Shown: positions 18,442 to 29,251, counted from the first letter of the stretch. The stretch is DNA of 64,000 nt from Streptomyces fildesensis (GCF_016107395.1 NZ_JAAIKO010000007.1:248001-312000), one strand, 5' to 3'. A program made the numbers and translations. Notes: generated by a model from the sequence alone, not told the origin.

Positions 18442-19800
18442 TCAGCAGCCACCCGACGCGGTGCGTGCGGGGGCGGCCGTGCCGATCTGAAGGGTGGCCG
18501 GGGCCGAGCAGCAGCCGCCGCCGTCGGTGGGGGCCTCGGCTTCGTCGAAGAGCCCCGCTCCGCCGCACACTCCGGTCTCGGGCAGGGTCAACTCGACGCG
18601 TTCGGCGGACTGGTGATCGCCGGCGAGGGACGCGGCGATGGAGCGGACCTGCTCATAGCCGGTCATGGCCAGGAACGTCGGCGCGCGACCGTAGGACTTC
18701 ATGCCGACCAGGTAGGCGCCGGCCTCGGGGTGGGAGAGCTCTTTGACGCCGTGCGGGTAGACGGTGCCGCACGAGTGGACGTTGGGGTCGATCAGCGGCG
18801 CGAGTGCGACGGGCGCCTGCAGGCGCTCGTCCAGGCCGAGGCGCAGTTCGCCGACGAACGACAGGTCGGGGCGCAGACCGGTCAGGCCGATGATCTCGTC
18901 GACCGGCTCCAGCCGGGTGCCGTCCTCCCCGACCAGCACGAGCCGCCCGCCGTCACGCTCCACAGCGGCCGTGCGGAATCCGGTCACGGCATTGGCGTGA
19001 CCGGCCTCGACGGCCGCCTTCGCGCGCAGGCCGAGGGCGCCGCGGGCGGGCAGCTGATCGGCTTCGCCGCCGCCGAAGGTGCTCCCGCTGAGGCCACGGC
19101 GCAGAATCCACACCGCGTGCGTGCCGGGGGCGTCCTTGGCGAGGTCGGCGAGGTAGGCCAACGCGGTGAACGCGGAGGCGCCGGAGCCCACGACAGCGGT
19201 GCGTCTGCCGGCGTACCGGGCGCGGACGGCCGGGTCTGCGAGGTCCGGGACGCGGTAGGCGATGCGGTCGGCGGCGGCGCGCTCGCCGAGCGCCGGCAGG
19301 CCGTCGCCGCCCAGCGGGGCGGGGGTCGACCAGGTGCCGGAGGCGTCGATGACGGCGCGGGCGGTGATCCGCTCCTCGGCCCCGCCGGAACCGGCGAGGT
19401 GGACGGTGAAGGGCTGCTCGGCACGGTCGGCGTCCACGACGCGATCCCGTCCGGCCCGTGACACACCGGTCACCCGGGCGTCGTACCGGACCCGGTCACC
19501 GAGAGCGTCCGCCAGCGGCTGCAGATACTTCTCAGCCCAGTCCGCGCCGGAGGGGTAGGTGGTCCCGTCGGGGTGGAGCCAGCCGGTGGGGGCCAGCAGC
19601 TTCTCCGCGGCCGGATCGACGACCTCGCTCCAGGTGGAGAAGAGCCGCACGTGCCCCCACTCGCGCACCGCGCTGCCCGCACCGGTCCCGGCTTCCAGGA
19701 CCAAGGGTTCCAGTCCGCGGTCCAGGAGCTGGGCGGCGGCGGCCAGCCCGACGGGGCCGGCTCCGATGACGACGACGGGAAGGACGGTGGTCGTACTCAT
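18442..19800 (-). CDS. ArsO-like FAD/NAD(P)-dependent oxidoreductase
   Basis: 452 residues. An N-terminal FAD Rossmann motif VVIGAGPVGLAAAAQL and a second nucleotide motif TAVVGSGASAFTALAYL mark a two-dinucleotide flavoprotein of the flavin-monooxygenase/thioredoxin-reductase type. EWGHVRLFSTWSEVVDPAA and the internal GLTGLRPDLSF match the ArsO-type proteins of actinobacterial ars clusters. The tail is Cys-rich (VCGGAGLF; GGGCCSAP; final C), which could bind metal. The start ATG 19800 lies opposite an ArsR gene, with a divergent promoter between. No arsC, ACR3 or arsenite pump is in the window, so the arsenic role is inference from this pair. Confidence 0.8.
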   Translation of the reverse strand: MSTTTVLPVVVIGAGPVGLAAAAQLLDRGLEPLVLEAGTGAGSAVREWGHVRLFSTWSEVVDPAAEKLLAPTGWLHPDGTTYPSGADWAEKYLQPLADALGDRVRYDARVTGVSRAGRDRVVDADRAEQPFTVHLAGSGGAEERITARAVIDASGTWSTPAPLGGDGLPALGERAAADRIAYRVPDLADPAVRARYAGRRTAVVGSGASAFTALAYLADLAKDAPGTHAVWILRRGLSGSTFGGGEADQLPARGALGLRAKAAVEAGHANAVTGFRTAAVERDGGRLVLVGEDGTRLEPVDEIIGLTGLRPDLSFVGELRLGLDERLQAPVALAPLIDPNVHSCGTVYPHGVKELSHPEAGAYLVGMKSYGRAPTFLAMTGYEQVRSIAASLAGDHQSAERVELTLPETGVCGGAGLFDEAEAPTDGGGCCSAPATLQIGTAAPARTASGGC

Positions 19801-19845
19801 GGCGGTTGAGCCTTTCAGAGCGGCAGGACGGCGCTGTTTCGACAT

Positions 19846-19898
19846 GCATCGATACAGTGAACCTTGCCACCGGCATCGATGGGTGTCAACATAGACGC
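19846..19898. promoter_or_regulatory. Divergent arsO/arsR promoter with repeated GCATCGAT boxes
   Basis: GCATCGAT occurs twice (19846-19853 and 19873-19880), 27 bases apart. Minus strand: TTGACA at 19889-19884, 17-base spacer, CAAGGT at 19866-19861. Plus strand: TTGCCA at 19864-19869, 17-base spacer, CAACAT at 19887-19892, which would start transcription at about 19899, the A of the arsR ATG. Both promoters overlap the repeat, so ArsR binding there would shut both. Confidence 0.5.
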
Positions 19899-20252
19899 AT
19901 GTCGAATTCAGAGGTTGCCGAGTTGCCGGTTCTGCGGCCGGCCGTGCCGTGCTGCCCGCCGCTGACGCAGCGGCCGCTGACCGTCCTCGAGGCGGAACTG
20001 ACCGCGGCGATGTTCAAGGCTCTCGGCGATCCGGTCCGGCTGCGGCTGTTCTCCCTGGTCGCCTCGCACGACGGCGGGGAGGCCTGCGTCTGCGACATCT
20101 CCGACGTCGGCGTCTCGCAGCCCACCGTCAGCCATCACCTCAAGAAGCTGCGCGAGGCCGGCCTCCTCACCTCCGAGCGGCGGGGCACCTGGGTCTACTA
20201 CCGCGTGGTCCCCGCGGTGCTCGCCGCCATGGCCGGCGTACTGACCGCCTGA
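19899..20252 (+). CDS. ArsR/SmtB-family metalloregulator
   Basis: 117 residues with a winged helix: MFKALGDPVRLRLFSLVASH, CVCDISDVGVSQPTVSHHLKKLREAGLLTSERRGTWVYYRVVP (split by domain). Cys pairs are visible at PCCPPL near the N-terminus and ACVCD in the alpha-3 position, the ELxVCDL-type site used by ArsR and CadC-like sensors for As(III), Sb(III) or soft metals. It is divergent from the ArsO-like gene. The frame is open to 19806, but ATG 19899 gives the family length. No ribosome-binding site precedes it, and the promoter predicted upstream would make the mRNA leaderless. Confidence 0.9.
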   Translation: MSNSEVAELPVLRPAVPCCPPLTQRPLTVLEAELTAAMFKALGDPVRLRLFSLVASHDGGEACVCDISDVGVSQPTVSHHLKKLREAGLLTSERRGTWVYYRVVPAVLAAMAGVLTA

Positions 20253-20262
20253 AACCGGGGTG

Positions 20263-21024
20263 TCAGCCGACCCGCTCCGCCAGGAAGTCCTCCCAGGTCC
20301 GCTCGCCCACGGCTGCCCCGTCGAGCGACAGGTTCTCGGCGGCCCGGTAGGCGCGGCCGGCCTTTCCGGGCATCCGCACCGGCATCATCAGGCGGTGCTT
20401 GCCGCGCGCCCGCAGATAGCCGCGGCTCAGGTCGGCCATCCCGTACACCTTCGGCCCCGCCAGGTCGGGCACCAGGCCGGCCGGTTCGCCGAGGGCCAGT
20501 TCCACCAGCCGGGCCGCGACCTCACGCGAGTCGACCGGCTGGAACCGCAGTCCGCCCGGGACCGGGATCACCGGCAGCTTCCCCATCTTCTCCACCACCG
20601 TCAGGACCAGGTCGTGGAACTGGGCCGCGCGCAGCGTCGTCCACGGGATGCCGGACTCGGCGACGGCCCGCTCCGCGCCCAACTTGGCCTGGAACCAGCC
20701 CAGCGGCATCTTGTCCGTGCCGATCACGGAGACGTACACCACGTGTCGCACTCCGGCGCGCGATGCGGCCCGCATCAGATTCCGGGTCGCCTCGTCATCG
20801 CCCTTGGGCCCGCCCGCGAGGTGCAGGATGACATCGATGCCGTCCACCGCCGCCTCGATTCCCTCGCCCGTGAGGAGATCGCCGCTCACGTACGCGACGC
20901 CGTCCACGGACTCACGGTGCTGCCGGCTGAGGACGCGAACCTCGCGCCCGGCCGCCCGCAGCAGGGGGACGACGTGGCCGCCCAGAGTGCCCGTACCACC
21001 GGTGACCAGGATCGTTGACGTCAT
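20263..21024 (-). CDS. NmrA/SDR-like NAD(P)-binding oxidoreductase
   Basis: 253 residues. It starts ILVTGGTGTLGGHVVPLL (Rossmann GGTGTLG), has VRVLSRQ for NADP phosphate preference, DGIDVILHLAGG, and VRHVVYVSVIGTDK. It lacks the Tyr-x3-Lys catalytic pair, as in atypical SDR family members related to NmrA and NAD(P)H:quinone oxidoreductase-2. It probably binds NADPH as a redox sensor or reduces quinone-like substrates. It is divergent from an ECF41-type sigma factor, a recurrent pairing for that sigma family, which suggests it is the sigma factor's target. Confidence 0.85.
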   Translation of the reverse strand: MTSTILVTGGTGTLGGHVVPLLRAAGREVRVLSRQHRESVDGVAYVSGDLLTGEGIEAAVDGIDVILHLAGGPKGDDEATRNLMRAASRAGVRHVVYVSVIGTDKMPLGWFQAKLGAERAVAESGIPWTTLRAAQFHDLVLTVVEKMGKLPVIPVPGGLRFQPVDSREVAARLVELALGEPAGLVPDLAGPKVYGMADLSRGYLRARGKHRLMMPVRMPGKAGRAYRAAENLSLDGAAVGERTWEDFLAERVG

Positions 21025-21127
21025 GGCTGCTCCAAATTCGTTCGGTCCGGGAGTCGGCCTCCCGGTACCTTCAGCTCGGTTCTGTGGATCTACTGCTATG
21101 ACCCCCGGCGACGAAGGAATGTGACCG

Positions 21128-22012
21128 ATGGACGAGAACGCATCGCTGATCGAGCGTTTCGAGGAGGACCGGGTTCGCCTTCGGGCCGTGGCCTACCGGA
21201 TGCTCGGCTCGGTGAGCGAGGCCGACGACGCCGTGCAGGAGACCTGGCTGCGCCTCAGTCGTACCGACGCCGGCAGCGTGGAGAACCTCGGCGGCTGGCT
21301 GACGACCGTCGTGTCACGCGTGTGTCTGAACATGCTGCGCTCGCGCGACCACCGCCGCGAGGAACCCCTCGCATTCCACGAGCCCGACCCGGCCCTCGGC
21401 CGGCCGGACGGGGTCGACCCCGAGCAGGAGGCGTTGATGGCCGACTCCGTCGGCCTGGCCCTGCTGGTGGTGCTCGACACGCTGACGCCGCCCGAGCGCC
21501 TCGCCTTCGTGCTGCACGACATGTTCACCGTGCCCTTCGACGAGATCGCCCCGCTGATCGAACGCTCCCCTGCCGCCACACGGCAGCTCGCGAGCCGGGC
21601 CCGCCGCCGGGTCAAAGGGGGAACGGCGGTCCCCGACACCGATCTGACCCGCCAACGCCGGGTCGTGGACGCCTTCCTGGCCGCCACCCGAGGCGGCGAC
21701 TTCGACGCGCTCGTCGCCCTGCTCCACCCGGATGTCGTACTCCGGGCCGACAGGTCGGTCGTCCCCACCCCCGAGCCCATCCTCATCAGCGGCGCGCAGA
21801 CCGTGGCCAAGGGCGCGATGGCCGCCATGGAACGCGCTCGGTCCACCGTGGCGGCGCTGGTCAACGGAACGGTCGGGCTCGCCATGGCCCCCTTCGGTCG
21901 GCTGTACCTGGTGCTCGACTTCACCATCACCGATGACCTGGTCACCGAGATCGAGATCATCGCCGACCCGGATGCCCTCCACCAGGTCGACCTCGCCGTC
22001 CTCGACAGCTGA
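21128..22012 (+). CDS. sigJ: ECF41-type RNA polymerase sigma factor (SigJ-like)
   Basis: 294 residues: sigma region 2 (FEEDRVRLRAVAYRMLGSVSEADDAVQETWLRLSR) and region 4 (LTPPERLAFVLHDMFTVPFDEIAPLIERSPAATRQLASRARRRV). A C-terminal SnoaL-like extension (about 180-290: RRVVDAFLAATRGGDFDALVALLHPDVVLRAD) follows. This fused NTF2-like domain defines ECF41 factors, in which it modulates activity in place of a separate anti-sigma factor. No anti-sigma gene is adjacent, as expected. ATG 21128 is close to the tail of a short leader. It is convergent with the lanthipeptide synthetase and separated from it by a stem-loop. Confidence 0.92.
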   Translation: MDENASLIERFEEDRVRLRAVAYRMLGSVSEADDAVQETWLRLSRTDAGSVENLGGWLTTVVSRVCLNMLRSRDHRREEPLAFHEPDPALGRPDGVDPEQEALMADSVGLALLVVLDTLTPPERLAFVLHDMFTVPFDEIAPLIERSPAATRQLASRARRRVKGGTAVPDTDLTRQRRVVDAFLAATRGGDFDALVALLHPDVVLRADRSVVPTPEPILISGAQTVAKGAMAAMERARSTVAALVNGTVGLAMAPFGRLYLVLDFTITDDLVTEIEIIADPDALHQVDLAVLDS

Positions 22013-22035
22013 CCTGACTCAACACCCTCAGCACG

Positions 22036-22066
22036 GCCGGGAGCACGGATACGAAGTGCTCCCGGC
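22036..22066. terminator. Convergent terminator between sigJ-like gene and lanthipeptide synthetase
   Basis: Perfect 11-bp stem (GCCGGGAGCAC and complement) with a 9-base loop, located between stops at 22012 and 22096. Confidence 0.75.
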
Positions 22067-22095
22067 ATCAATGCGTGCGGCGCATACCTGACGTC

Positions 22096-24759
22096 TCACG
22101 CACCGCAGAGACGCTGCCCGCCGTGGTCGCGCAGTCGGCGCAGGAAGGACAGCGCTCCCGCGCTGCCCGTCGCCCAGGCCGAGTCGGAGCCGACGAGGGT
22201 GTTGTCGGGCAGCAACGGCTGCCGGGCGGTCCCGCCACTACGGGCCAGGATCAGCCCCGCCACGTCTTCCGCGTCCCGCCAGAAGCTGTCGTCGCCCGTG
22301 GCGACGGCCGCGTCGACGAGCAGTTCGCCGACGCCGGCCAGACCGCAGCACTGGGAGACCAGGCTCATCCGCGGTGCGAGCGCGCGGCACACCCGGGCGC
22401 AGCGCAGGCCGAGTTCGAGAAGCTCCCTGTCCTCGTCCCGGCTGCCCGCCGCGATCAGGACGGCGCCTATGCCCGCCATTCCGCGACACCACGATCCATA
22501 GCGCCGGGAGGCGCCAGGGCGGGCGGCGGCAGCGAGCAGGCCGGGGGTGTCCGCGGCGAGTTGGGTGAGGCCGGCCCGGGCCGCAGCACCGACGGCCCGG
22601 TCGGCGGTGGCCCGGTGGTAGACGTGCAGGAAGTGGACGATTCCCGCCCTGCCGTGAGCGAAGCCGTGGTCGTAGGCCGCGAGCGAGGGTGCCTGCGGCA
22701 GCCCCGATCCCTCTTCCTCGGGCTGCCCGGTCCGGTTCAACAGCTCCCGGGCGCATCGGCCCGCTGCGGCCAGGTGCGCGGCTGCCCTCTCCTGATGTCC
22801 CGCAACGCGGGCCCGGTGTGCCAGGAGCAGTTGGCCCGTTCCGGTGCCTGCCGCACCGCCGATCTGGTCGCCGCTGCCGTCGTAGTGCAGCAGGCCGGGC
22901 GGATCCGAGGGCGCCGGGCCACCGTGAGGAGACGGGAACGCGTCGGCGGCCGATGCCAGGAACAGCTCCACTCCGGTACGGCCGGTGTACAGGGCAGCGG
23001 ACAGCGCGGCCGTCTCGGGGTGTTCCGCCGTTCGGCGGGCCAGGTCGGCGACGGCCTGCGGTACGCCTGGATGGTCAGTGTGGTGCAGGAGTTCCAGGCC
23101 CACCCCGGCCGAGCCCGCGTAGAGCGTCACGGTCGAGCCCGTGTGACGTCCGCCCGGCCCGGCGGGTGACCGGGAGGCGCGCACACAACCGGCGACGGTG
23201 TGCGCGATCACGTCGTCCAGCAGCCCGGCGGTGATCCGTGGCGGAGTCGGCGGACGGCGCCCGCCGACCGGTTCCGGCAGGCCGGCCCGTAACCGTCCCG
23301 CACAGGCCACTCGTTCCGCGGGATCGAGGCTGAGCAACCCGGCGACCAGCGCGCGGACCGGACGGTGGGCGGCGCCGGGCAGCGCGCCGTCCAAGCAGGC
23401 CAGTGTCCGGTCACGGTTGACGGCGTGGTCGGGGTCGACGACCACCGGGTCCATGCCGGTCAGCGCGAAGTGCAGGGTCGCGCCGAGTGCGTAGAGGTCG
23501 TCCGCCGGGTGGGGCGGGGCTCCGGCGCGGTACACGGGGAGGGTGTAGCCGGGTGTCGCACCGGCCGGGCGACGAGACCCCAGAGCACCGATGCCGAAGT
23601 CGACAAGACGACAGATGCCGTCCGAGCCGATGACCACGTTGCCCGGTTTCAGGTCGCACACCACCACCCCTCGGGCATGCACCGCGTCGAGCGAGGCCAG
23701 CAACTGACGTGCCAGCGTGGAGATCTGACGCCCGGTGCGATGGGGATCTGCACCATAAGGCCCGTGCTCCAGCACGTCGCGGCGCAGGTCACGGGGACCG
23801 CAGTCCGTGGTGACCAGGTACTCGTCCTCGCCGTGCCGCACGTGGTCGACGACGCGCGGCACGCCGTCGAGGCCGTCCAGCGCCGCCAGCACGGCACGTT
23901 CGTTGCGCAGCCGGCCACGGGCGTCCACTCCGTGCTCGTCCTCGCCGGCATACGCTCTGGCCTGCTTGACCACCACCCGGCCACCGGTCACCGTGTCCAC
24001 AGCGCGGTAGACGTCCCCGTGCGGGGACCGCGCGATGCCCCCGGTGAGCCGGTATCTGCCGCCGACAAGGCGCGTGGCAGGTCGCCCCGGGCCGGGCGCG
24101 GCCGCCCCGAACGGATCCTTCGTCCAAGGGGGTTGGCGGTACCGGCTGCTCGCACGACCGGCGAAGCTCTGACCGTCAGGACCGGTCATGAGGAGCGCCG
24201 ACGCGCCGGCTCCGATCGCCCCGGGCGCCCGGAAGGGGCCGTACCGGTAGTAGACCGGAGCGTCCGGCCGCACCCGGCGATCGCTGAGCACCCGCGGTCC
24301 GGCGCGCCCGGCCAGGACCTCGGCCAGTTCCCTGCCGAGCGCCGCCACATCCTGCCCGCGGGGATAGACGGTGACCGCCTTCCCGACGAGGGCCTGGTCC
24401 CGCACCCCTGCGTTCAACTCCCCCAGCACCGCGGCGCTCCGCGCGAACTTCGCTTCGCAGGTGTAGCGCAGCAGCACCGGGACGAGTAGCTCCATGGTCC
24501 CGGCGAGGTCGTCGGGCCGGGCGGAGACGTGCAGTTTCCAGCCGTGCTCCATCGCCGGCATACGCGGATCGAACAGATAGAGCCAGACATCATCCGCACT
24601 ACGGCGACGCTCGTGACCGGCCACGAGCGCGTCGAGCCGCTCCCCCAGGTCCGGCGCGGACCCGCCCGGAACCGACCCCGACCCCGGAACCGACCCCGGA
24701 ACCGACCCCGGAACCGAGCCCGGCACCGGAGCCGGCACCGGTGCCGGCTCCGGCCTCAA
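22096..24759 (-). CDS. lanL: Class III/IV lanthipeptide synthetase (lyase-kinase-cyclase), class IV-like
   Basis: 887 residues in three domains. The N-terminal phospho-Ser/Thr lyase region (about 35-215) includes FARSAAVLGELNAG and VYYRYGPFRAPG. The Ser/Thr kinase (about 230-505) has VVVKQARAY (Lys), VVCDLKPGNVVI and VDFGIGALGSRR. The LanC cyclase (about 525-887) has FAHGRAGIVHFL, SWCRGMAGIG and SQCCGLAGVGE. Retained zinc-ligand cysteines point to class IV (LanL) rather than class III. The third ligand is Cys, not the usual His of CHG. By family knowledge it phosphorylates and eliminates Ser/Thr and then adds Cys to form lanthionine in the precursor encoded 33 bases upstream. The TTG start is uncertain because a 12-base repeat (24669-24722) makes the N-terminus Pro/Gly/Ser/Val-rich. 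No transporter or protease gene is beside it. Confidence 0.9.
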   Translation of the reverse strand: MRPEPAPVPAPVPGSVPGSVPGSVPGSGSVPGGSAPDLGERLDALVAGHERRRSADDVWLYLFDPRMPAMEHGWKLHVSARPDDLAGTMELLVPVLLRYTCEAKFARSAAVLGELNAGVRDQALVGKAVTVYPRGQDVAALGRELAEVLAGRAGPRVLSDRRVRPDAPVYYRYGPFRAPGAIGAGASALLMTGPDGQSFAGRASSRYRQPPWTKDPFGAAAPGPGRPATRLVGGRYRLTGGIARSPHGDVYRAVDTVTGGRVVVKQARAYAGEDEHGVDARGRLRNERAVLAALDGLDGVPRVVDHVRHGEDEYLVTTDCGPRDLRRDVLEHGPYGADPHRTGRQISTLARQLLASLDAVHARGVVVCDLKPGNVVIGSDGICRLVDFGIGALGSRRPAGATPGYTLPVYRAGAPPHPADDLYALGATLHFALTGMDPVVVDPDHAVNRDRTLACLDGALPGAAHRPVRALVAGLLSLDPAERVACAGRLRAGLPEPVGGRRPPTPPRITAGLLDDVIAHTVAGCVRASRSPAGPGGRHTGSTVTLYAGSAGVGLELLHHTDHPGVPQAVADLARRTAEHPETAALSAALYTGRTGVELFLASAADAFPSPHGGPAPSDPPGLLHYDGSGDQIGGAAGTGTGQLLLAHRARVAGHQERAAAHLAAAGRCARELLNRTGQPEEEGSGLPQAPSLAAYDHGFAHGRAGIVHFLHVYHRATADRAVGAAARAGLTQLAADTPGLLAAAARPGASRRYGSWCRGMAGIGAVLIAAGSRDEDRELLELGLRCARVCRALAPRMSLVSQCCGLAGVGELLVDAAVATGDDSFWRDAEDVAGLILARSGGTARQPLLPDNTLVGSDSAWATGSAGALSFLRRLRDHGGQRLCGA
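24669..24722. repeat. Tandem 12-base repeat at the 5' end of the lanthipeptide synthetase gene
   Basis: About four units of CCCCGGAACCGA, some incomplete, encode PGSVPGSV-type repeats at the N-terminus, before the conserved lyase domain begins. Copy-number variation would stay in frame. Confidence 0.75.
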
Positions 24760-24792
24760 AGGATCGGTTCTGCCGACGGTGGACCGGCCGGG

Positions 24793-26578
<1,786 letters not shown>

Positions 26579-26658
26579 GTACGTTCCGGCCGGTGGCCGT
26601 GCGACCCGGCGAGGGCGCGCGGCCACCGGCCGGGAGCACCCGACGCGGCAGGGCCGGA

Positions 26659-27915
26659 TCAGACGCCCGTCACGGCCCGGCTGCCGACCGCGGCGTCATC
26701 CTCGTGCGGCGTCCGGTCACGGCGCGGGAGCAGGAACGGCGTCGCCAGCATGAGGAGTCCGGCGATCACGATCGCGGTGCGCGGGCTGGTGACGCCGGCG
26801 AGCAGACCCCACAGGGCGGTCAGCGCGGCGATGGTGGCGTTGCTGGAGACCGACCAGGCGGACAGGGTGCGGGCGACGCGGTCCGTCGGGGTCTGTTCGA
26901 GGCGGTAGGTGGCGAACACCGGGTTGAACACGCCCATGCAGGTGATCAACCCGAGTTCGACGGCGATGACGAGTACGAGCCCGGCGACGCCTGGGCGGAT
27001 GAAGAACAGCCCGGGCAGCCAGCAGGCGCGCAGCGTCCCGGCGGCGAGCATGACCTTGTGCTGTCCGAACCGCGCGACGAGCGGACGGGCCAGCCGTGAG
27101 CCGATGAGACCGCCGACGCACGGTGCTCCGAACGCGAGACCGTACTGCCACGGTGCGAAGCCGAGGTGACTCAGCATCAGGACGGCGAGCACCGGCGAGG
27201 TCGCCATGATCAGGCCGCTGACCAGGATCGTGTTGAAGAACAAGGGGCGCAGCGCCGGGTGGCTCAGGATGTACCGCCACCCTTCGAGCAGGTCGCCGGC
27301 CCGGAAGCGGGGTGCGGCGGTTCGCTCGGGGCGCGGCTCCTTGCCGCCGATCGCGCGGATCCCGGCTGCCGAGAGCAAGTAGCTGACCGCGTCGGCCACC
27401 ACGGTCGTCACCGGGCCGAACAGCCCGATCGCCGCCCCGCCGAGCGGCGGTCCGAGCGCGGTGGCGGTCCAGGTCGTGGATTCGAACCGCCCGTTCGCGA
27501 CGAGCAGGTCCTCCGGCCGCACGAGTGCCTTCAAGCAGGCGCCGGCAGCCGATCGGAAGGTGATGTTGGCCGCGGCGACGACGACCGACACGACCAGCAG
27601 CTGGATGAAGGTGAGCCGCCCGAGCGCGTACGCGGCCGGGACGGTCAGCAGCGCGGCGAACCGGGTCAGGTCCATCGCCATCATCACCGGCCGCTTGCGG
27701 CGGAACTCCACCCAGGGGCCGAGCGGCACCGCGACCGCCGCCCCCACCGCCAGTCCCGCCGCCGCGAGCCCCGACACCGCGGCCGGTCCTGCGTGCAGCG
27801 CGAGGATCGCGATCAACGGGAACGCGTCGAGCGCGATCCAGCTGCCGAACGTGCTGACCGCGAACGACGCCCAGAGCCACTCGAACTGCCGCCCCAGTGA
27901 TCTCCTGCCCAGCAT
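26659..27915 (-). CDS. MFS exporter (MFS_3 type), last gene of the P450-peptide operon
   Basis: 418 residues with about twelve hydrophobic helices. It starts LGRQFEWLWASFAVSTFGSWIALDAFPLIAI, the pattern of the MFS_3/EntS-like exporters (R-F--LW-A---S--G), with RRKRPVMMAMDLTR in the first cytoplasmic loop. The frame runs far upstream to 28506 but overlaps the P450 antisense-free region without homology; ATG 27915 with AGGGG upstream gives a standard N-terminus. It begins 77 bases after the stop of the second P450 on the same strand. It is therefore probably co-transcribed with the P450s and the 30-residue peptide and exports the product or gives self-protection. Confidence 0.87.
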   Translation of the reverse strand: MLGRRSLGRQFEWLWASFAVSTFGSWIALDAFPLIAILALHAGPAAVSGLAAAGLAVGAAVAVPLGPWVEFRRKRPVMMAMDLTRFAALLTVPAAYALGRLTFIQLLVVSVVVAAANITFRSAAGACLKALVRPEDLLVANGRFESTTWTATALGPPLGGAAIGLFGPVTTVVADAVSYLLSAAGIRAIGGKEPRPERTAAPRFRAGDLLEGWRYILSHPALRPLFFNTILVSGLIMATSPVLAVLMLSHLGFAPWQYGLAFGAPCVGGLIGSRLARPLVARFGQHKVMLAAGTLRACWLPGLFFIRPGVAGLVLVIAVELGLITCMGVFNPVFATYRLEQTPTDRVARTLSAWSVSSNATIAALTALWGLLAGVTSPRTAIVIAGLLMLATPFLLPRRDRTPHEDDAAVGSRAVTGV

Positions 27916-27992
27916 CCAGCCCGCCCCTTGCCGTGTCGCCCGAACCACCTCGCGTTGGCCACTGCGATCCAAGCGGTCCGGGCACCGGCGGG

Positions 27993-29231
27993 TCAAACCA
28001 CCGATCGTTCGGCCGCGAGGTGGCCGCGGAACCCCTGCGGCACCGGCGCGAAGCGGTACGCCATGGTGATCGATGCGGGGTCCTGCACGGTGAGGCGGTA
28101 GCGGGTGCACATCAGATAGCAGAGCGTCATCAGCTGGATCATGCCGATGTCGGCGCCGACGCAGTTCTTCGGCGCCCAGCCGAAGGGTACGTAGTGGTTC
28201 TTGTCGACCGGTCCGTGCGGCGCGCCGGGCAGGAAGCGGTCCGGGTCGAACGTGTCGGCCTGCTGCCAGCACCGGGGGTCGCGGTGGATCATGTGCGGGC
28301 TCAGCAGGTAGCCCTGGTCCTTCTCCAGCCGGGTGGTACCGAGGTCGAACGAGAACCGGGAGCGCCGCATGAGGAGCAGCGGCGGGCTCCACATCCGCAG
28401 CACCTCCTTGACGAACCGGTGGGTGACCGGCGCCGCCTTCGTCGGTGCGGCACAGAACCCGGCCGGGTCCACGGCCCGCAGCTCGGTGGTCAGCCGCCGC
28501 GCCCACTCCGGGTTCCTGGCCAGCTCGTACAGCACGCTCGCCGCCGCGGCACCGGGCGGACCGCCGATCGCGGTGAGCACGGCGGTGACCACGTCCAGCG
28601 CGCGGTCCATGCCGAGCTCCGGAAGCAGGTCGACGATCGGATCGGCGAGGTCCAGCTCACGGGGGCGGCGGCCGGCGGCCCGCTCACGCAGCACCCGCCG
28701 TACGACGACGCCGGCCCGGACCTGTACCGCGGCGAAACGCAGGTGATGCCATGGCCCGGTGCCCGGTTGGCGGGCGATCAGGCGGAGCAGTTTCTGGTCG
28801 AGGTCCTGGCTGATGTGGCCGGCCTCGCGAGGGGTGAGGCCCGACAGGGCGACCGGCAGCATGGACTGAACGGCCACTTCCTGCGCGAGCAGGACGAGGT
28901 CCACGTCGTCGCCGAGCCGCGCGTCGATGATCCGTTCCATCCGCGTGATCATGTCGGCGTTGTGCTCGCCGGTGGTGAGCTTGTGCAGCTGGGCGAGCCA
29001 CGCGCCGCGTACCCGGGTCCACCGCACCTGCGGGCTGCGGCGCCGCCTGATCAGGTCGACGAGGCGGTCCGGCATGACGAGGTGGTGCCAGTTCGCACCG
29101 CTCACCTGGCGTGCCGCGTTCGGCTCGAAGACGGCGAGCAGGTCGTCGTCCATCCAGAAGAGGCCGCCTTCGGCCGCGCTGCGCTGGCGCAGATCGTGCA
29201 GGAAGTCGGTGGGATGGTGCGGAGTGGTCAT
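27993..29231 (-). CDS. Cytochrome P450 (second P450 of the peptide operon)
   Basis: 412 residues. The heme-thiolate loop is FGWAPKNCVG (Cys ligand), the K-helix ExxR is EVLR in VKEVLRMWSPP, and the meander is FDPDRFLPG. The I-helix reads AIGGPPGAAAAS where most P450s have an A/G-G-x-D/E-T motif, so the acid/alcohol proton-relay pair is missing. This is common in P450s that perform radical coupling rather than hydroxylation. It follows a 30-residue peptide gene, with a strong stem-loop between them. ATG 29231 has AGAGGCGAGG upstream. By context it probably crosslinks aromatic side chains of the peptide; the reaction is inferred. Confidence 0.92.
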   Translation of the reverse strand: MTTPHHPTDFLHDLRQRSAAEGGLFWMDDDLLAVFEPNAARQVSGANWHHLVMPDRLVDLIRRRRSPQVRWTRVRGAWLAQLHKLTTGEHNADMITRMERIIDARLGDDVDLVLLAQEVAVQSMLPVALSGLTPREAGHISQDLDQKLLRLIARQPGTGPWHHLRFAAVQVRAGVVVRRVLRERAAGRRPRELDLADPIVDLLPELGMDRALDVVTAVLTAIGGPPGAAAASVLYELARNPEWARRLTTELRAVDPAGFCAAPTKAAPVTHRFVKEVLRMWSPPLLLMRRSRFSFDLGTTRLEKDQGYLLSPHMIHRDPRCWQQADTFDPDRFLPGAPHGPVDKNHYVPFGWAPKNCVGADIGMIQLMTLCYLMCTRYRLTVQDPASITMAYRFAPVPQGFRGHLAAERSVV

Positions 29232-29251
29232 CGCCTCGCCTCTCGCGGCGT

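Noticed and set aside
27916..28506. N-terminal extension of the MFS exporter frame to 28506
   Set aside because: The extra sequence is Arg/Pro-rich, overlaps the P450 gene in another frame and has no membrane segments.
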